DNA of 64,000 nt from Planctomycetota bacterium (GTDB taxonomy: Bacteria > Planctomycetota > Phycisphaerae > Phycisphaerales > Phycisphaeraceae). Positions 53,009 to 62,545 of the stretch are shown here, piece after piece; positions within the stretch are counted from its first letter, which is position 1; each line of letters starts with the position of its first letter. Both the position numbers and the translations under genes were made by a program. The stretch is taken from assembly GCA_016350165.1 (NCBI GenBank), contig CP066225.1, forward strand, positions 5,170,021-5,234,020, read 5' to 3'. A model generated the notes under the pieces. It worked only from the letters and a program-made list of their open reading frames with translations. It was not told where the DNA came from and did no database searches.

Positions 53009-55291
53009 TTATTCGAGCTGATCACTAGATTGGATTTTTCCCAACTGCTGATTGATATGTGTTTTTTGCTTATCAGTGAGTTGCTTACCGGGGTCGAGAT
53101 AATACAGTTCACTTAACTCAACAGCTTTATCATATTGCGTTTTAGCTTTGTTGTATTCTTTTTGATTGAAATACAGATTTGCCAAGTCAATATGATCATT
53201 GAGATTGTATGGGCTTCGCTGTAATGCTTGCAGATATGATTGCTCTGCTTTAGCTGTAGCATTTGGTATTAAGTTGTATGAGCTTGCAATTTGATACAGA
53301 TTGGCTTGGTAGCGATAAGGTGAAGCGCCCCCTGCTCCGGTTTGAATGTATTGATCAACTTGTTTTAATGCTACGTCGAGGAACTGTTTTGCCTGCGTTG
53401 TGTTGTTACGTTTGGCGAGAGTTTGAGCAATGTTGCCACGGATTTGCAAGCGGAAACGGTTTGCTTCTGGTGCAGATAGTTCGACTTCAGCTGCTTGATC
53501 CAAGTAGTAGAGTGCTTGCGTAATGTTCGCTACATGTAGGTTAGATTCCGCTTTTTTAAGATTCTTTTGATACTCGATGACTGGCTTTGCTGTAATCGAG
53601 AATAATACAATCGCGAAAATGATCGATGCGATTACTGGCAATGCGGTGAAGATTTTATTTGTTTTAGCGGTCGCATTTAGTGTGCAACCAATTGCGGCAC
53701 CACAGATGAGCCAAACTGTGTTCACTGAGCTAAACTGAAAGAAACTCATTTCAACTTGATTATGAGCGATAACAACTACAGCTGAAGTGAGTAATGCGAT
53801 TTTGTACCAAAACTGATTGAGTTTTTGATTTGATATCAGCATCACAAATACTGCAATAAATGCAGCAACGCCAAGAAGCCACATAATTGCGGTTTCAGCG
53901 ATGAGCTGTTTGTATGTGACAGCATATTGCAGGCCAAAGGTTGCGGCGGCGATAACTAAACCGAGGTATACAAGAGGCTTGATTGAAGGTGTGTATGTTG
54001 GATTGGATTGTACGTTTTCAATTTGTTCTTTCATTTCTTCTTTTGCTGGTGTGAGTAAACGTTTTATCGTTTGAAAACTCGCAGCAATAAGAGCGGTTGA
54101 AAGAAGCAAGCCTGTAATGCCTAGCGTTACGATGTAGTCAATAAAAATATTATGAGCACTAGTGACTTCTTCGGGATTGATTGGATTTTTGTGAATAAGG
54201 TATTGCCAACCAAAGCCTGATGGGCCAGTTCCGAGCAGGAGATGTTTGAGTCCTGAGAATGCAAAAATATTTATTGCTGCAGACCAATATTGATAGCGGA
54301 AAAGTAAGCTGCGTTCACCTTCAACTGAATCAGGAGGCCCCATGAGGCCACGTGCAATGACGAGGATGAGAGGGAGTAAGATGATTGAAACCGCGATGAC
54401 TGGAAGCAGGTATCGACTGAGTTTGAATTTGTTTTTGAGTTTAGTTGCAAGCCAAAGTAAGAGGATTAATGCGAAGCCGATGGGAATGATGCCGATGGCA
54501 CCTTTTGAGTGAGTGAGAAAAATTGTGACGAGATTGAGTGCAAGGATGATGAGTGTGATTAATATTGTTGGGATGTGCTTTTTTTTGCTGAGTATGTTTG
54601 CGAAGAATAATGTCGCAACGATCATTGAGATTGAAGCGAGGATGGAGCCGTATACATTTGCGAGGCCGAATACACCGATCGCATCGGGTGATTCCATTCG
54701 GCGTACGAAGAGTTGATGCTGTGGCGAGCCTTGTTCCCAACCTTTATTGAGGAGGAACTGATCTTCGTTTTTGTAAAACTGAGCAATGGTAAAAGGTTGT
54801 TCTATAAAAATGTAGTAGATTGAATCAATTGCGTATGGAATGATGAGTGCACATAAAGAAGCGACGATCATTTTTTGAGCGATGGGGAATTGTGCGAGAT
54901 AGATCGCTGCGATGCCGAGCGAGATTGCACCGACCCAAGACACGCTGATGATTGCATCATTGTAGGATTGTGTGGATTGGTAAAAACAGACGGCTATAGC
55001 GAGTAGGAGAATGGCATTGAGCCAACGTATGGGTCGTGCACCGGCTGATGTACAGACGGTGATTGTGATACCAGCAACAATCACGGAGATGAGTTGCAGG
55101 ATCATGAGTGAGGAGGGGCCGAAGGCTGTGAATGGTGGGAGCGGTTTGTCTGGATCGGGAAGTGCTTCGAGATAGCCTGTAGGCAGAAAAGGTGCAACGC
55201 TGGGCAAGAGTGCGCTGATGATTGTAGCAGCACAGCAGATGATGATGAGCCACAACTTTGAGCGGTTTGGGGTTTGGAAGATTTCTTGCAC
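53009..55291 (-). CDS. O-antigen ligase-like membrane protein with TPR domain
   Basis: The 760-residue protein has about twelve to fourteen membrane helices (residues 10-560) with the Wzy_C/O-antigen-ligase motif region in the large loop (GTGPSGFGWQYL, then TSAHNIFIDYIVTLGITG). A soluble C-terminal domain of tetratricopeptide repeats follows (for example YRYQANLYQIASSYNLIPNA and YNLNDHIDLANLYFNQKEY). Such proteins join or polymerise glycans on the periplasmic face, or glycosylate proteins. The acceptor is unknown and no other surface-glycan gene is nearby. The start is GTG 55291. Confidence 0.87.
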   Translation of the reverse strand: MQEIFQTPNRSKLWLIIICCAATIISALLPSVAPFLPTGYLEALPDPDKPLPPFTAFGPSSLMILQLISVIVAGITITVCTSAGARPIRWLNAILLLAIAVCFYQSTQSYNDAIISVSWVGAISLGIAAIYLAQFPIAQKMIVASLCALIIPYAIDSIYYIFIEQPFTIAQFYKNEDQFLLNKGWEQGSPQHQLFVRRMESPDAIGVFGLANVYGSILASISMIVATLFFANILSKKKHIPTILITLIILALNLVTIFLTHSKGAIGIIPIGFALILLLWLATKLKNKFKLSRYLLPVIAVSIILLPLILVIARGLMGPPDSVEGERSLLFRYQYWSAAINIFAFSGLKHLLLGTGPSGFGWQYLIHKNPINPEEVTSAHNIFIDYIVTLGITGLLLSTALIAASFQTIKRLLTPAKEEMKEQIENVQSNPTYTPSIKPLVYLGLVIAAATFGLQYAVTYKQLIAETAIMWLLGVAAFIAVFVMLISNQKLNQFWYKIALLTSAVVVIAHNQVEMSFFQFSSVNTVWLICGAAIGCTLNATAKTNKIFTALPVIASIIFAIVLFSITAKPVIEYQKNLKKAESNLHVANITQALYYLDQAAEVELSAPEANRFRLQIRGNIAQTLAKRNNTTQAKQFLDVALKQVDQYIQTGAGGASPYRYQANLYQIASSYNLIPNATAKAEQSYLQALQRSPYNLNDHIDLANLYFNQKEYNKAKTQYDKAVELSELYYLDPGKQLTDKQKTHINQQLGKIQSSDQLE

Positions 55292-55345
55292 AATCAGCCT
55301 TTTCTGAAGGTCCTGTTTGCAGTTGCGCTAAAACTGAGATTGATA

Positions 55346-56956
55346 TTATGAGCGGAGTGAGTCTGCAAAGCTACGGTAATTATTGTAAAGAACTTCGTAG
55401 GCTTTGTGGTTTTCGAGGTTGTGAGCAATTGGTTTTGTTGGTGATTGCTGGGAACTCATGGATTTGACGAGTTCGAGCATGTTATCGAAGCCTGTGACAG
55501 ATGAACCTGCGGCATTGGCACCGAGCATCGCTGCACCGACGGCTGGACCTTGGGTTGAGGGGTGGACTTCGATGGTTTCGCCGACAACATCGGCATAGAT
55601 CTGCATGAGGAGTGGGTTGTGATGAGGGAGGCCGCCGGTTGCGACGAGGCGTGTGACGTCGACGCCATTGTCACGTAAGACGTCAAGAATCCAGCGAAAA
55701 CCGAATGCGGAAGCTTCGAGGATTGAACGGAAGACGTGGCCTTGATGATGATGCATGGTGAGGCCTTTGAAGGAACCGGTGAGTGAACCGTCCATAAGTG
55801 GGGTGCGACAGCCGTTGAACCAGTCCATGCAAAGGACGCCGCCTGCACCGATGCCGACTTCTTGCGCAGATTTGTCGAGTTGTTTAAAATCGGAATGGCC
55901 GAGGAGATTGCGCAACCATGCGAATGCATCACCGACAGCTGCTTGTCCTGTTTCATAGCCAAAGTAACCGGGGAGGATACCACCATCGACGACACCTGCA
56001 ACGCCGGGGACGTTTTGTTCTTGTGTACTGTTGAGCATGTGGCATGAGCTTGTGCCCATGACCATAACGAGTGAGCCTGGTTCTGCTGCACCGACACCGG
56101 GGACGCCGGAGTGAGCGTCGATGATACATGAAGCAACTGGTGTGCCGGGTTTGAGACCAAATGTTTTAGCCATGGATTCTGAAAGTTGACCTGCTAGTTC
56201 ACCCGGAGCAAGAAGCTTGCCAGGCACTTTATCTGCAACAACGTTGGCCATGCGTGAATCGAGGGCTGCGAAGTAATCAGTTGATGGGTAGCCAGTGGTG
56301 CTGTTCCAGAGTGCTTTATAACCGGCTTGACATGTTGAACGAGGGATGTCGTTTTTGTTGAATTTTTTGGATGCACCGACAAGTTGCCAAACGAACCAGT
56401 CACCGGCTTCGATCCAGATGTCGGTTGCGTTATAGATATCGGCATCGGCTTCAAGCGTTTCGAGAACTTTAGGGAAGAACCATTCGAGGCCGATGACACC
56501 ACCGTAGCGTGAAAGCCAATCTTCGTTACGTGCGATAGCGAGTTCGTTCATCCGTTCGGTTTGCTTGATGGCACCGTGATGCTTCCAAAGTTTTGGCCAC
56601 GCGAACATGTTACTTGCGTATTCATTGAGAAGGCAGAGAGGTGTTCCATCGGATTTGGCGGGGAGCATAGTACAGCTTGTGAAGTCGACACCGATGCCAA
56701 TGATGTTTTCTGGACTTACGCCTGAAGATTTGAGAACTTCTATAACTGTTTGAGCAGCTTGATCAAGCCAATCTTGCGGATGTTGAAATGCAAAATTCGG
56801 CGGAAGTTTCTCACCTGTGGTTGGAAGCGTCTCGGTGATTTGGCCGTGCTTGTATGAAGCGGTAGCGATGCCGATTTCATTGCCGTCTAAATCGACGAGA
56901 ATAGCACGAACAGATTCAGTACCAAAATCCAAACCCAATGATAATTTAGTTGTCAT
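55346..56956 (-). CDS. araB: Ribulokinase
   Basis: The 536-residue FGGY-family kinase begins LSLGLDFGTESVRAILVDL, as AraB does, with the ATP-site Asp-Gly-Thr. It carries VDFTSCTML, IDAHSGVPGVGA with a catalytic Asp, the GTSSCHML phosphate loop and GGLPHHNPLLMQIYADV near the C-terminus. AraB phosphorylates L-ribulose (and related ketopentoses) in arabinose breakdown. AraA, AraD and AraC are not in the window, so ribulose, ribitol or xylulose are also possible substrates. ATG 56956 gives the family N-terminus. Confidence 0.92.
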   Translation of the reverse strand: MTTKLSLGLDFGTESVRAILVDLDGNEIGIATASYKHGQITETLPTTGEKLPPNFAFQHPQDWLDQAAQTVIEVLKSSGVSPENIIGIGVDFTSCTMLPAKSDGTPLCLLNEYASNMFAWPKLWKHHGAIKQTERMNELAIARNEDWLSRYGGVIGLEWFFPKVLETLEADADIYNATDIWIEAGDWFVWQLVGASKKFNKNDIPRSTCQAGYKALWNSTTGYPSTDYFAALDSRMANVVADKVPGKLLAPGELAGQLSESMAKTFGLKPGTPVASCIIDAHSGVPGVGAAEPGSLVMVMGTSSCHMLNSTQEQNVPGVAGVVDGGILPGYFGYETGQAAVGDAFAWLRNLLGHSDFKQLDKSAQEVGIGAGGVLCMDWFNGCRTPLMDGSLTGSFKGLTMHHHQGHVFRSILEASAFGFRWILDVLRDNGVDVTRLVATGGLPHHNPLLMQIYADVVGETIEVHPSTQGPAVGAAMLGANAAGSSVTGFDNMLELVKSMSSQQSPTKPIAHNLENHKAYEVLYNNYRSFADSLRS

Positions 56957-57054
56957 TTCAAAGCCCACTGATGATGTAAATATACAATTAAACTTGCGAC
57001 GCTACGTACAAACGTATTCACTGATAATTATATAGGCTCATCGTAAGTAACGAA

Positions 57055-57089
57055 AACCCTCTCCCAAGAATGCACATCGGGAGAGGGTT
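57055..57089 (-). terminator. Terminator of nrdJ
   Basis: A perfect 11-bp stem, AACCCTCTCCC (57055-57065) and GGGAGAGGGTT (57079-57089). It lies 45 bp beyond the nrdJ stop. Confidence 0.82.
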
Positions 57090-57134
57090 GTTTTTGCTGT
57101 TAAATTTAATATTCATTTATTGCAGATATTGAAA

Positions 57135-60100
57135 TTAGCTGCAGCCCATTGAAGCACCACAGTTCATGCACTTATAGCAGGTGCCGTTACGAACAGTGAT
57201 TGTGCCACAAACGTCACATGCTGGAGCATCGGCTTGCATCTCACGCATTGCTGCGGCAAGAGCTGCGTTTTGCTTTGTGCCATCTGAGTTTGTTTCTGTC
57301 TTGGCTGCTGCCGCAACAGGTTCCGGGGCGGATGTAGTTGTAATGCGTTTAGCAGGGTCAGTAACAAGCTTATCGCCGTTAGAGGAATCAACTTTGATGC
57401 GATCAGAAGACGCAACGGTTTTAGCTTTTGCTTCGCTAACCTTAGTTTCTTTCTTCTTGTCATCACTTGGACGCTTCGGTGCGTTTGCAGCACGGTAGCC
57501 TGGAATGAATTCCATGCCGAGCCAACGGAAGATGTAGTCGACGAGTGACTTGGCGAATGGAATGTCACGGTTGTGGGTCATGCCTGCAGGTTCGAAACGC
57601 TGATGCGTGAACTTGTTGACGAGTGACTCGATTGGAACGCCGTATTGAAGAGCAACTGAGATTGCAGTACCGAGTGAGTCCATGAGGCCGCCGATGGTGG
57701 AACCTTCTTTAGCCATGGTGATGAAGAGTTCACCGGGATTACCATCTTCGTAGAGGCCAACGGTGAGGTAGCCTTCGTGACCAGCAACGTTGAACTTGTG
57801 CGTTTTACTTGCACGTGTGTCTGGGAGGCGGCGACGTAGTGGGCGTTCCACGATGCGTTCGACAATCCTCTCGACAGGTGCGGCTGGTTCGGTTGCGATC
57901 ATTGCAACTTCCGCAGCGACTTCTTCCTTAGCTGCTTCGACTGCTTCTTCGTCTTCAACTTCGTCGTCAACGTCGACTTTGTTGTTGAGGACTTGTGAGA
58001 GCTTACATCCGTCGCGATAGAGAGCGTTTGCTTTGAGGCCGAGTTCCCATGAGAGGCGGTAAGAATCTTTGATATCTTCTTCGGAAGCACTATTAGGTAG
58101 GTTAATGGTTTTGCTGATCGCACCACTGATGAATGGTTGAGCAGCGGCCATCATGCGGATATGGCCTTCAGCAAAGATGTAACGCTCGCCATCAGGGCCA
58201 CAGGTATTTGCACAATCAAATACCGGCAAATGATCATCATTAAGGTTTGGTGCACCTTCGATGGTTTGTGTGCCACAGATGATTTTGCTGAGTTGTGTAA
58301 TCTGGTTCGCGTTTAAGCCGAGGGCCTCGAGTAGGCTAAAGTTTGGTGAAGCTGCTTGTTCGGTGAGGTCTAAGCGCTCAATAGCCTCTTCACCAAGGGT
58401 CCATGGGTTAAGAGCTTGTGAGAGTTCGAAAATGGTGGGCAGAGCATCAATCGCTTTGTCGAGATCTTCTTTGTATAGACCATTTTCGAGCAAGAACTCG
58501 GAGAGCATTCGCTGTTGATCGTCTTCGGGGATTGGCACGTCGAAGTTGAGCGTACCCATAACGTATTTCATGATTGAAATCACATCTTCGTCGCTGTAGC
58601 CAAGGGATTGTAGAGCTGGTTTAAGCGATTGGTTTGCGATTTTGAAATAGCCGCCGCCGGAGAGTTTTTTGAACTTCACGAGTGCAAAGTCAGGTTCAAC
58701 GCCGGTAGTATCACAGTCCATGAGTAGGCCGATGGTACCAGTTGGTGCGATGACGGTTGTCTGTGCGTTGCGGTAGCCGAACTGTTCGCCAAGAGCGAGT
58801 GCATCATCCCATGCGCGTTTTGCGTGGTGTGCAAGATCGTCACTATTGTGGATGACGCCGAAGATATCGCTTGCGTTCTTGTTGAGCTTGTCTGCATCAA
58901 TTGGAACTGGGCTGATCTTGATGTCTTCGTAATCGCCGAGCGGATTCTGTGCTGCCTCTGCAGCGTTACGTGAAACACCATGTGCCGCACGGCGGTGATT
59001 GCGTATAACGCGAAGCATGTGCTTCTTGTTTTTATGGTAACCGGGGAATGGTCCTAACTCTCCAGCCATTTCGGCGCTGGTTGCGTACGAGACGCCAGTT
59101 AGGACTGAAGTGATACTGCTACAGATGGTGCGGCCACGTTCGGAGTCGTATGGGATGCCGGCTTGCATGAGCATTGCACCGAGGTTGGCGTAGCCGAGAC
59201 CGAGGGTGCGGTACTCGTATGAAAGACGAGCGATTTCTTCACTTGGATATTGAGCCATGAGAACCGAGATTTCGAGAACCATCGTCCATAGGCGAATCGC
59301 GTGTTCGAAGCCATCGACGTCAAATGTTTGATCGTAGTTATTGTAGAAGGTGAGGAGGTTGAGTGATGCGAGGTTACATGCAGTGTTGTCGAGGAACATG
59401 TACTCGGAGCATGGGTTTGATGCATTAATGCGGCCAGACTCAGGGCATGTGTGCCAATCATTGATCGTGCCGTCATATTGAAGGCCGGGGTCAGCACATT
59501 GCCATGCAGCTTTACCGATGGTGTTCCAAAGATCACGTGCTTTAACTGTCTTCGCAACTTTATCGCTTGTGCGGTTCTTCAATTCCCAGTCAGCGTCGTT
59601 GTCGATTGCTTCAAAGAACTCGTGTGAAAGACGTACAGAGTTGTTTGAGTTCTGACCTGAAACGGTTGCGTATGCTTCACCGTTGAAGTCGTAGTCAAGA
59701 ACGAGGCCTAGCTCTTCGGCGGCTTCACGCTGAGCTTTGCTCATGTGCTTCATACCAGCTGCCATCGCTGCAACCTTGAGTTCTTCGCGCACTTTCCATG
59801 TCACGAATTCTTCGATGTCTGGGTGGCTAACATCAAGGCAGCACATTTTGGCTGCGCGACGTGTTGTGCCGCCGGACTTGATAGCGCCAGCTGCACGGTC
59901 ACCGATACGAAGGAAGCTCATGAGACCAGATGACTTGCCGCCACCTGAAAGTGATTCGCCTTCGCCACGTACGTTGGAGAAGTTTGTACCTGTGCCCGAG
60001 CCGTATTTGAAGAGACGTGCTTCACGTACCCAAAGGTCCATGATGCCGCCGGGGTTGACGAGGTCATCGTCGATGGACTGGATAAAACATGCATGGGGTT

Positions 60101-60635
60101 GTGGGTGTGAATATGAATCTTCAGATGGAACTGTTTGGCCTGTTTTTGGGTCGGTGTAGTAATGACCTTGTGCAGGACCGTTAATGCCGTAGGAAGAGTA
60201 GAGACCAGTATTGAACCATTGTGGTGAGTTTGGAGCACACATCTGATGAACCATCATGTATGAGAGTTCATCATAAAATGCTTGTGAATCACCAGCGGTA
60301 TCGAAGTAGCCGTGCTGTTCACCCCAGCGACGCCAACAGTCAGCGAGACGGTCGATGACCTGACGAGCTGAACGTTCTGGGCCGGTTACGACTTCGCCGC
60401 GTTCGTCTTTTTGTACTTGACCAAATTCATCGAGTTGTGGCACGCCAGCCTTGCGAAAATATTTACTGACCATGATGTCAGTTGCGAGCTGTGACCAGCT
60501 TGCAGGAACTTCTGCGTCGTTCATTTCGAAGACGACTGAGCCATCGAGGTTGGCGATCTTACTTGATCGCTTTGACCATTCGACGGTTGAGAAGACATCC
60601 TGTCCAGGCTGTGTAAATCGGCGTGTAATCCTCAT
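57135..60635 (-). CDS. nrdJ: Adenosylcobalamin-dependent ribonucleotide reductase
   Basis: The 1166-residue class II enzyme reduces ribonucleotides to deoxyribonucleotides with a coenzyme-B12 radical, with or without oxygen. The barrel contains CAPNSPQWFNTGLY, MCCLDVSHPDIEEFVTWK and the loop SNPCSEYMFLDNTACNLAS with the Asn-Cys-Glu residues; TVIAPTGTIGLLMD follows. A variable acidic linker of about 50 residues (with VERIVERIVER) leads to a TSCPD domain (VGLYEDGNPGELFITMAKEG), and the end has a zinc-ribbon-like redox cysteine set (CDVCG, CYKCMNCGASMGCS). It is transcribed from a leader with no recognisable cobalamin riboswitch. Together with dcd it forms a deoxynucleotide-supply group. Confidence 0.96.
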   Translation of the reverse strand: MRITRRFTQPGQDVFSTVEWSKRSSKIANLDGSVVFEMNDAEVPASWSQLATDIMVSKYFRKAGVPQLDEFGQVQKDERGEVVTGPERSARQVIDRLADCWRRWGEQHGYFDTAGDSQAFYDELSYMMVHQMCAPNSPQWFNTGLYSSYGINGPAQGHYYTDPKTGQTVPSEDSYSHPQPHACFIQSIDDDLVNPGGIMDLWVREARLFKYGSGTGTNFSNVRGEGESLSGGGKSSGLMSFLRIGDRAAGAIKSGGTTRRAAKMCCLDVSHPDIEEFVTWKVREELKVAAMAAGMKHMSKAQREAAEELGLVLDYDFNGEAYATVSGQNSNNSVRLSHEFFEAIDNDADWELKNRTSDKVAKTVKARDLWNTIGKAAWQCADPGLQYDGTINDWHTCPESGRINASNPCSEYMFLDNTACNLASLNLLTFYNNYDQTFDVDGFEHAIRLWTMVLEISVLMAQYPSEEIARLSYEYRTLGLGYANLGAMLMQAGIPYDSERGRTICSSITSVLTGVSYATSAEMAGELGPFPGYHKNKKHMLRVIRNHRRAAHGVSRNAAEAAQNPLGDYEDIKISPVPIDADKLNKNASDIFGVIHNSDDLAHHAKRAWDDALALGEQFGYRNAQTTVIAPTGTIGLLMDCDTTGVEPDFALVKFKKLSGGGYFKIANQSLKPALQSLGYSDEDVISIMKYVMGTLNFDVPIPEDDQQRMLSEFLLENGLYKEDLDKAIDALPTIFELSQALNPWTLGEEAIERLDLTEQAASPNFSLLEALGLNANQITQLSKIICGTQTIEGAPNLNDDHLPVFDCANTCGPDGERYIFAEGHIRMMAAAQPFISGAISKTINLPNSASEEDIKDSYRLSWELGLKANALYRDGCKLSQVLNNKVDVDDEVEDEEAVEAAKEEVAAEVAMIATEPAAPVERIVERIVERPLRRRLPDTRASKTHKFNVAGHEGYLTVGLYEDGNPGELFITMAKEGSTIGGLMDSLGTAISVALQYGVPIESLVNKFTHQRFEPAGMTHNRDIPFAKSLVDYIFRWLGMEFIPGYRAANAPKRPSDDKKKETKVSEAKAKTVASSDRIKVDSSNGDKLVTDPAKRITTTSAPEPVAAAAKTETNSDGTKQNAALAAAMREMQADAPACDVCGTITVRNGTCYKCMNCGASMGCS

Positions 60636-60751
60636 GTGCGCAAACCCCTGCTGCTTGAGCTTTATTGTGAATCAGTAGCTTCCTTACTACTGATAAATCA
60701 ATTCTGTCTGAATCTACTGGCTCAGGTTCCATCCTGAACACCAGATCCCAG

Positions 60752-60779
60752 TCCCTGAATCCCTGACCCTTTTCCCTGA
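60752..60779. repeat. Three direct TCCCTGA repeats upstream of nrdJ
   Basis: TCCCTGA occurs at 60752-60758, 60760-60766 and 60773-60779 in a C/T-rich stretch of the nrdJ upstream region. On the coding strand they read TCAGGGA. They could be protein-binding half-sites or simple low complexity. Confidence 0.35.
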
Positions 60780-60843
60780 TCCCTCCACCTCTCTTACCGT
60801 TGTTGTCTTGCGACAAACGGCTAGTGTTCAAATCCAACTATTT

Positions 60844-61383
60844 CTACCGCGTCATGCGGTTGTGCAGAATCTGAACGATTTTTTGAAAAACTGTTACGTG
60901 GCAAAATCCGGTTGCGATCGCAATCAGTTTTCCATTAATACTAAGCCCCCATGTTTTCTCCCATCCGATCGAATCAATGATGCGGATGTCGATACTCACC
61001 TTTTCACCCCAGGCTTTCTCCCCTCCATCTCCCCCGGTATCCCCCTCAGTCACCCCCATGGTTTCCAACGCAGCCCCTTGTTGTTCAAGTAGCTGTGGAT
61101 GATTGGCTATGTGTGGGTCAGTTGCCAACTCTTCAACGAACCTTACAGCGATTGCGAATGGTTCTGATGAATTTAACCCTGCCAATTCGTATTCGAGAAT
61201 ATCGTCCTGTTGAGTTTGAGGTTCGGTGGTTGCAAGGCGTAGGCCACAATCCTGGAGTGGGACGAAGTTGCGTATCTGCACAAGTGAGCCTTGGGTTTCA
61301 CCGGGCCTACGATGAATCGCAAGCATGCCAGCTGTAATGCGTGGCTTTGGGTTGGTGAAAGATGTTGAACGACTGTTGTGCAT
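60844..61383 (-). CDS. Conserved-looking protein of unknown function
   Basis: The 179-residue soluble protein has no motif I recognise. The central part (SLVQIRNFVPLQDCGLRLAT, then ILEYELAGLNSSEPFAIAV) is compatible with a small alpha/beta domain. A Gly/Glu-rich turn near residues 115-125 precedes a short C-terminal helix. An internal ATG at 61326 (MLAIHRRPG) is an alternative start. It lies 28 bp after dcd and 208 bp before nrdJ on the same strand, so a role tied to nucleotide metabolism is possible but unproven. Confidence 0.5.
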   Translation of the reverse strand: MHNSRSTSFTNPKPRITAGMLAIHRRPGETQGSLVQIRNFVPLQDCGLRLATTEPQTQQDDILEYELAGLNSSEPFAIAVRFVEELATDPHIANHPQLLEQQGAALETMGVTEGDTGGDGGEKAWGEKVSIDIRIIDSIGWEKTWGLSINGKLIAIATGFCHVTVFQKIVQILHNRMTR

Positions 61384-61411
61384 TTTATTTGTTAGTTAGT
61401 AATCCGGTTAG

Positions 61412-61984
61412 TTAGTCCACTTTGGGAAGTACGAGGCCTTTTTGGTCTTGATACTTACCAACTTTGTCTGCGTAACTGAGGTCGCAGATTTGCTCTGCTT
61501 TGAGAAAGACCATTTGTGCGATGCCTTCGTTAGCATAGATCTTTGCGGGTAGTGGTGTGGTATTACTGATCTCGATTGTGATCTTGCCACGCCACTCGGG
61601 TTCGAGCGGAGTGACGTTCACGATAATGCCACACCTTGCGTAAGTGCTCTTGCCAACGCAGATGGCAAGGACATCTCTTGGGATTTCAAAGGTTTCCACC
61701 GTTTCACATAAAGCGAAACTATTTGGTGGAATGATGACGTGATCACGGCCGGTGTTTTGGGTGTCGATCGTGACGAAGTTGTCATCTGTAAAATTCTTGG
61801 GGTCCACAACGGATTGTCCACCACTAGGGCTGACATCAGTGAAGATTTTAAAGAGCGTGCCGACGCGAACGTCGTATCCGTAACTTGAGACGCCGTAGGA
61901 CACAGTGCCGGGGCGTTTGATGTTCTCTGCGAAGGGCTCGATTTTGACGAGCTCCTTGATTTGCGCATCTGAAAGCACAGGCAT
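61412..61984 (-). CDS. dcd: dCTP deaminase
   Basis: The 190-residue trimeric enzyme of the dUTPase fold deaminates dCTP to dUTP (bifunctional members also give dUMP) for thymidylate synthesis. Motifs are [10 protein letters not shown] near residue 32, [32 protein letters not shown], and the catalytic Glu with its surroundings in [20 protein letters not shown]. Which end product it makes cannot be told from this alone. It lies on the same strand as the 60844 gene (28-bp gap) and nrdJ. Confidence 0.94.
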   Translation of the reverse strand: MPVLSDAQIKELVKIEPFAENIKRPGTVSYGVSSYGYDVRVGTLFKIFTDVSPSGGQSVVDPKNFTDDNFVTIDTQNTGRDHVIIPPNSFALCETVETFEIPRDVLAICVGKSTYARCGIIVNVTPLEPEWRGKITIEISNTTPLPAKIYANEGIAQMVFLKAEQICDLSYADKVGKYQDQKGLVLPKVD

Positions 61985-62545
61985 AGCGTCACGCCTTTCA
62001 TCATGTCAGGCTGTGGGCGAATGAGTCTTTGATTTTGAGTTCGGCTCTCTCGTGAATTTCCGTACTCGAAAGGGTCCGAATGATTGGCCCGAGATGTTAG
62101 CATCAAATGAAGCTCAGCACATGGGCACGATCAGTTGATTTTAGGCACTTGTTCGGTGCTTTTCAAAATGATTTAAACACAAAGCACAATCCGTAGTGCT
62201 GTTTGGTGTCCGAGAACCAATATTACCCCCATATATTGTGGCTGCAAGCTATATATTCCCCAAACATAGTATGCCTAAAGTGCTAAATTGTTCTAAATGA
62301 CAATAAGTCAGGGAGTTATTAACGCTGGCATAATTTTCATGTAATTTCACTGTCCACATTACCGACAGAGGAGAGACAGGTTTTCCACGAAATGGCAAGC
62401 AAATTCGCGCACTAGACGGAAACTCGCTATTTCATAAATCATGTCAAACCATATGCTTATAGCATACCAACCAGTAAAATCGATAATACCGTTACAGAGG
62501 GATCATATCTTGTAGGAGGGGCGACCTGAAGTGCTTCTAATAGGT
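61985..62545. other. Intergenic region, nothing identified
   Basis: About 560 bp between two same-strand genes. I found no tRNA, no T-run-backed hairpin and no reading frame with coding character. An AT-rich inverted repeat, ATATAT...ATATAT, spans about 62232-62257. Confidence 0.35.

Noticed and set aside
60636..60843. Cobalamin riboswitch before nrdJ.
   Set aside because: No B12-box-like GCCACTG is present on the nrdJ coding strand of this leader.
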